Assembly: GCA_030627905.1 (NCBI GenBank) | Contig: DAOVRZ010000117.1 | Coordinates: 1-17,456, forward strand | Source of the DNA: JAGMES01 sp023128035 | GTDB lineage: Bacteria > Bacillota > Halanaerobiia > DY22613 | Length of the DNA stretch: 17,456 nt | Reading direction: 5' to 3' | Shown here: positions 13,868 to 17,456 of the stretch, piece by piece | Layout of the letters: every line of letters starts with the position of its first letter | How positions within the stretch are numbered: position 1 is the first letter of the stretch | Notes under the pieces: generated by a model | Databases searched by the model: none | Told to the model about the DNA's origin: nothing | Seen by the model: the letters and a program-made list of their open reading frames with translations, nothing else | Made by a program: the position numbers and the translations under genes

Positions 13868-13896
13868 AGAAAGTAACCTATTTGCTCTTACTTTCT
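13868..13896 (-). repeat. 9-bp inverted repeat spanning the fusion-gene stop codon
   Basis: AGAAAGTAA (13868-13876) mirrors TTACTTTCT (13888-13896) across 11 bases; the TAA stop of the PTS fusion gene is part of one arm. There is no T-run afterwards, so at most it is a weak 3'-end hairpin. Confidence 0.4.
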
Positions 13897-16440
13897 GTTT
13901 AGTGGAAATATTTCTTCAATATATTTATAAACCTCTTTTGCTGTTTTTAATTGAAGAACATGAATTACTAAATCTTGAGCTTGAGATAAGTCCAGAGATT
14001 GAATTATAGCCTTTACTTTGGGAATTGCTGTAGCAGTCATACTAAATTCGTCGATTCCAAGACCCAATAGTATCGGAATAGCTTTGGGATTACTAGCCAT
14101 TTTACCACAAATGCTCACCCACTTTTTAGCACCGTGTGCTGCTTCAGTTATGTTCTTTAACAACCTTAAAATTACTGGGTGAAATGGTTCGTAAAGATGA
14201 GCTACTCGTTTGTTTATACGATCACAAGCCATAGTATACTGTATTAGGTCATTTGTGCCTATGCTGAAGAAGTCTACTTCCTTTGATAAGATATCAGATG
14301 CTAAAGCAGCTGCTGGTGTCTCTATCATAATACCTATATCCATATCACGTGCGAAAGGAATTCCATGACTCTCTAATTCAGCAATTACCTCTGATAAAAT
14401 AGCCTTAGCTCTGTAAATTTCATCTATGTTTGAAATCATGGGGAACATAATTTTAACATTTCTCTCATAGCTTGTTCTCAAAATTGCTCTTATCTGATCT
14501 TTAAAGAGGTCAACATTATCCAAAGAGAATCTAATTCCTCTCCACCCCAATGAAGGATTTATTTCCTGTTGGATATTTAAATATGGTAATGGTTTATCTC
14601 CACCAATGTCTAATGTTCGAATAATGAATGGACGTTCAAGCATAAGATCAGCTATAGATTTATATGCTTTGTATTGATCCTCCTCACTAGGAATTGTTTT
14701 GCAATCAATATATAAAAACTCTGTACGTAAAAGTCCAATTCCTTCTGCTCCATATTCTAAAGCAATTTTAGCTGTGTCAACATTACTAATATTAGCTAAT
14801 ACAACTTTGCGATAACCATCGTGAGTAAAAGCAGGTTTTTGTGCGACTAATTTAAGAGTTCGTTGTTGAGTTTTAAGATTCTTCTGGTAGGAACTATAAG
14901 TAGTAATGCTCTTCTTATCTGGATTAGCTATTACTAAACCTTCTTTGCCATCTATAATTAAAGTTGTATCCTCAGGTATGTTTAATAGCTCCTTACCTAA
15001 TCCTACAATAGCCGGTATTTTCAAAGTACGAGCTAAAATAGCAGTATGTGAAGTTGTACCACCAGTTACTGTACAAAGGCCAAGGATTTTCTTTTTATCT
15101 AACTGAGCAATATCTGAGGGGAAAATATCTTTTGCAATTAACACCACAGGTTTTGACAACTCTGCTATAGATTTCTCTTTTTCACCCAGTAAAATTTTTA
15201 ATACACGTTGATTCACATCTTCCAAATCAACAGCCCTTTGCTTGAAAATTTTACTATCCATACCTTGCAGAGTTTTAACATAGCCTTCAACTACCTCTGC
15301 TAATGAGGCTTCAGCATTCAAAAAATTATCATCAATTTGCTTTTTTACACAATCTAATAAGACATGGTCATCTAAGAATAGTTTGTGTGCTGTGAAGATA
15401 TCTGCTTCTCTCGCCCCTATTTCTTTAGTGGTTTTATTCTTAATTACAATGATCTCATTTTTTGCCTGATTAATAGCGGATAAGAAACGCTCCCATTCAG
15501 CTTTAGGATTTTTAATTTTATATTTCTTCACCTTCAATATTTGAGGTTGTAAAATATATGAGGGACCAATTTCAATGCCGTCTGAAGCTGGAATTCCATG
15601 CAGTTTATGCATAGTCCAATCTACTTCAGAAACCTTTTGTTTAATATCCTTAGATATGCTGGGTACTTCAGCTTCAATAAAATTTGAACTATCGACCATG
15701 GGTATAGGTTGTTCCATTTCTCCAAAACCACTTTCTACTAATTTTTGAAGTGCTTTTGTAGCATCAATTGAGTCCAGACCATCACTAGAAATTTCAATTT
15801 GATGATCTTTCAGGGCACCTAAACTAAGTACACTAAACATGCTCTTAGCACTTATAAATGAACCTCCAAGAGTCTGATTACGCACACTGATATTAGATTT
15901 AAATTTGTTTGCAGTTTGAACAAATTGGGCTGCCGGTCTAGCATGCAATCCAATCTCATTAGAAATTGTTATAATAATTTTATTTTTAGAAGTTTCTTCT
16001 TTGGGAGTAAGAAATAGGACTTCAGATTTAACCAATGGCACAGCTCCCGAAACTTTTGTAATTGTTACAACTTCTCGAGCAGCAGCATCTACTTTCTTAA
16101 GGGAACTACCCACAGAAGCTTCCACTGCAGCTGAAATAGCACCCTCCAATATTGGTGCCTCACTTATTAAAATTTTGTCTTGTTTATCAGAATCCAGCAT
16201 TTGAATTGCTATCTCAGTACTCAATACAGCACTCCCTAAGTCTAATAATATCAGAACTCCGTCAGGCTGATAGACATTATTAATAGCTTCAAATATTCTT
16301 TCTGCATTCGTTCCAATTGTTTTATCATCTAATCCACCAGCAGTAGCAATAGAAACTTTGCCTTGGCTCATTTGATTAGCTAATTCTTTTATGCTTTCAG
16401 ATAGTTTTGCACTGTGTGATACAATTACCAAACTAACCAT
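13888..16440 (-). CDS. dhaM: DhaM-HPr-Enzyme I fusion, PEP-dependent phosphotransfer protein for DHA kinase
   Basis: This 850-residue protein has three domains in a row. Residues 1 to about 135 are an EIIA-mannose-type DhaM with H9 in the first strand (IVSHSAKLSES). HPr spans about 153-240, with H166 in GLHARPA and a Ser46-like S200 in SAKSMFSVLSLG. Enzyme I spans about 279-845, with the phospho-His H465 in GGTTSHTAILAR, then the PEP-binding barrel: GLLRTEFLY (569-577), RTLDIGGDKP (608-617), R634/R637, IMIETPAAA (704-712), GTNDLIQY (728-735) and C778. E. coli DhaM stops after the N-terminal EI part, so this one looks able to take phosphate from PEP itself and pass it by H465, H166 and H9 to ADP on DhaL. 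Residue 780 is Lys (CGKMA) where EI usually has Glu. GAGGTGA precedes the ATG. GC is low, unlike dhaKL. Confidence 0.93.
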   Translation of the reverse strand: MVSLVIVSHSAKLSESIKELANQMSQGKVSIATAGGLDDKTIGTNAERIFEAINNVYQPDGVLILLDLGSAVLSTEIAIQMLDSDKQDKILISEAPILEGAISAAVEASVGSSLKKVDAAAREVVTITKVSGAVPLVKSEVLFLTPKEETSKNKIIITISNEIGLHARPAAQFVQTANKFKSNISVRNQTLGGSFISAKSMFSVLSLGALKDHQIEISSDGLDSIDATKALQKLVESGFGEMEQPIPMVDSSNFIEAEVPSISKDIKQKVSEVDWTMHKLHGIPASDGIEIGPSYILQPQILKVKKYKIKNPKAEWERFLSAINQAKNEIIVIKNKTTKEIGAREADIFTAHKLFLDDHVLLDCVKKQIDDNFLNAEASLAEVVEGYVKTLQGMDSKIFKQRAVDLEDVNQRVLKILLGEKEKSIAELSKPVVLIAKDIFPSDIAQLDKKKILGLCTVTGGTTSHTAILARTLKIPAIVGLGKELLNIPEDTTLIIDGKEGLVIANPDKKSITTYSSYQKNLKTQQRTLKLVAQKPAFTHDGYRKVVLANISNVDTAKIALEYGAEGIGLLRTEFLYIDCKTIPSEEDQYKAYKSIADLMLERPFIIRTLDIGGDKPLPYLNIQQEINPSLGWRGIRFSLDNVDLFKDQIRAILRTSYERNVKIMFPMISNIDEIYRAKAILSEVIAELESHGIPFARDMDIGIMIETPAAALASDILSKEVDFFSIGTNDLIQYTMACDRINKRVAHLYEPFHPVILRLLKNITEAAHGAKKWVSICGKMASNPKAIPILLGLGIDEFSMTATAIPKVKAIIQSLDLSQAQDLVIHVLQLKTAKEVYKYIEEIFPLNRK

Positions 16441-16516
16441 AATTATTTCTCACCTCTAAAAATTCTAATAGCTGTAAAGAAATTAATATCTGAACCATAT
16501 ATAACTTTCATAATCT

Positions 16517-16545
16517 ATTATAATATAGTAAATAGATATCATCAA
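16517..16545 (-). promoter_or_regulatory. Promoter of the dhaM-HPr-EI fusion gene
   Basis: On the minus strand TTGATG (16545-16540) is followed after exactly 17 bases by a perfect TATAAT (16522-16517), giving a leader of about 70 bases to the ATG at 16440. It is the best sigma-70-type match seen in the window, though the DNA is AT-rich. Confidence 0.5.
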
Positions 16546-16707
16546 AATACCTGTTTATATTTAACTTACAAAATAAGAGAAAATTCTAAACATTCATATC
16601 TTATCTCAAAAAGGTAATATAAATCATTTATTTTTGCCTATCAATAAGAATATAGGAGACACAGACAATTTGAATTAGGTTAAGAAGATCTAACCCATAT
16701 TCTTTTG

Positions 16708-16737
16708 TTTACTTTTAATCTAATTTAAATATATAAT
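16708..16737 (+). promoter_or_regulatory. Possible promoter of the Nif3-like gene
   Basis: TTTACT (16708-16713), 18 bases, then TATAAT (16732-16737), about 30 bases before the start codon. The TTTAAATATATAA stretch would also pass as an archaeal TATA box, so this is weak evidence. Confidence 0.3.
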
Positions 16738-16766
16738 TTTGATGATTATTATATCAGGAGGTAAAT

Positions 16767-17456
16767 ATGAATACTGAGGAACTTATGCAAATTGCTTTAG
16801 AGATGTCGGCCTTTGAGGAGATACCTGCTGATTCTCAGATATTTGTAAGAGGGGATAATATAAAGAAGATCTTATTTGGAATAGATGTTGATTCTGCTGG
16901 GCTATTATTAGCAAAACAGCTTAATTTTGATGCTGTCATTGCTCATCATCCACCAGGTGATGAGTCTAGAATTTATGGTATACCAGAAGTAATGCTTCGT
17001 CATATTGAGCAAATGAAAAGTGTTGGAATTTCAGAAAAGGATGCTAAAAAGGCTTTAGAGGTCAGAAGGGGGAAGATTAAAAGAAATTATAATGTCATAA
17101 ACTATGATAAAGTAACAAGTGTGGCAAGGATGTTGGAGATACCTTTCTTAAATATACACACACCTGTTGATGTTATTACAAAAAATAAGTTTGATAAGCA
17201 CATCAACTCATTTCTATCATCAGATAAAAATGCAAAAGTTTCTGATTTATTAGAATCTCTTAACAAAATAGATGAAATTTCAAAAGGGTTAACAAAACCT
17301 GCTCTCAGGATAGGAGATGAAGAAAGTCCTGTTGGTAAATTCTTTGTTCAAATGTCTGCGGGAACAAATGGTGGTGCAGCAGTTGCCAAAGCTTATTTTA
17401 AGTCGGGCATTGATACATTAATTTATATGCATCTTGGCGAGGAAGATTACAAAAAG
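16767..17456 (+). CDS. Nif3-like dinuclear metal-center protein, N-terminal part
   Basis: The ATG at 16767 follows a strong AGGAGGT (16756-16762), and the frame is open for 230 codons to the window end, so the 3' end is missing. The sequence matches the Nif3 / GTP cyclohydrolase I type 2 family: IAHHPPGDE (58-66) with the metal-binding pair H60-H61, LNIHTPVD (128-135) with H131 and D135, and the later AGTNGGAAVAKAYFKSGIDTL region (198-218), followed by MHLGEED with acidic residues near 225-226. Members form hexamers with two metal ions per subunit; the physiological reaction is unsettled. It points away from the PTS fusion gene and shares the intergenic region with it. Nothing ties it to glycerol use. 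Confidence 0.85.
   Translation, partial: MNTEELMQIALEMSAFEEIPADSQIFVRGDNIKKILFGIDVDSAGLLLAKQLNFDAVIAHHPPGDESRIYGIPEVMLRHIEQMKSVGISEKDAKKALEVRRGKIKRNYNVINYDKVTSVARMLEIPFLNIHTPVDVITKNKFDKHINSFLSSDKNAKVSDLLESLNKIDEISKGLTKPALRIGDEESPVGKFFVQMSAGTNGGAAVAKAYFKSGIDTLIYMHLGEEDYKK

Larger units (their letters stand above)
13200..13887. other. AT-rich 690-base intergenic region upstream of glpF
   Basis: No convincing gene was seen on either strand. Near glpF it holds a possible promoter and an orphan ribosome-site-like sequence, described separately. It also holds a palindrome GTTCTGCAAGAAC (13422-13434), two 13-bp tandem units (13502-13527), a palindrome GTTAAATTAAC (13800-13810) and a repeat at the end of the PTS fusion gene. 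The middle is largely A/T runs. The length suggests a regulatory region for glpF and the 3' end of the fusion-gene transcript. Confidence 0.6.
16441..16766. other. Divergent intergenic region between the PTS fusion gene and the Nif3-like gene
   Basis: These 326 AT-rich bases contain the ribosome sites and candidate promoters of both outward-reading genes. A short GGTTA/TAACC repeat (16678-16695) is the only other structure seen. No reading frame or RNA gene is apparent. Confidence 0.6.

Noticed and set aside
16678..16695. GGTTA/TAACC hairpin before the Nif3-like gene
   Set aside because: Five pairs with an eight-base loop is too weak to report as a feature of its own.
16708..16744. Archaeal TATA box before the Nif3-like gene
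   Set aside because: TTTAAATATATAA would fit, but the dhaM promoter spacing and the complete PTS chain favour a bacterium; not strong enough to decide.

Overview
The window is a low-GC stretch from an anaerobic-type prokaryote, most likely a bacterium. The evidence for a bacterium is the strong AAGGAGG-type ribosome sites, one good -35/-10 promoter (TTGATG-17-TATAAT), TTG starts backed by ribosome sites, and a complete phosphotransferase (PTS) chain. The gene content would suit an uncultured low-GC lineage such as Atribacterota, but nothing here fixes the taxon. No tRNA, rRNA, insertion sequence or CRISPR array was seen.

Left flank (1-5373, very AT-rich). This part holds the 3' end of a DUF401 membrane protein, a DUF402 protein, a GNAT acetyltransferase that overlaps a large membrane protein with a spermidine-synthase-like central domain, and, convergently, a small SAM methyltransferase ending in a zinc-ribbon-like cysteine pattern.

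Core (5498-13199, minus strand, clearly GC-richer than the flanks). A glycerol/dihydroxyacetone (DHA) catabolic cluster is transcribed in the order glpF, dhaK, dhaL, glpK, glpA-like dehydrogenase, FAD/NAD oxidoreductase, DUF1667. Glycerol enters through GlpF and GlpK makes glycerol-3-phosphate. The GlpA-like protein, the second flavoprotein and the small cysteine protein then probably oxidise it to DHA phosphate. DhaK and DhaL phosphorylate DHA, so both routes meet at DHA phosphate. No glycerol dehydrogenase that would make DHA is in the window.

Right part (13200-17456). An AT-rich 690-base gap separates the core from an 850-residue protein that fuses DhaM-type EIIA, HPr and full-length Enzyme I. 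On paper this one chain carries phosphate from PEP to DhaL. A divergent promoter region follows, then the start of a Nif3-like metal protein that runs off the window.

Most unusual points: the complete one-polypeptide PEP-to-DhaL relay; the GlpA-like [2Fe-2S] domain with Asp in place of the fourth Cys; orphan Shine-Dalgarno-like sequences 70-83 bases upstream of glpK and glpF; perfect hairpins between operon genes with no U-tract; and the composition step between the core and its flanks.
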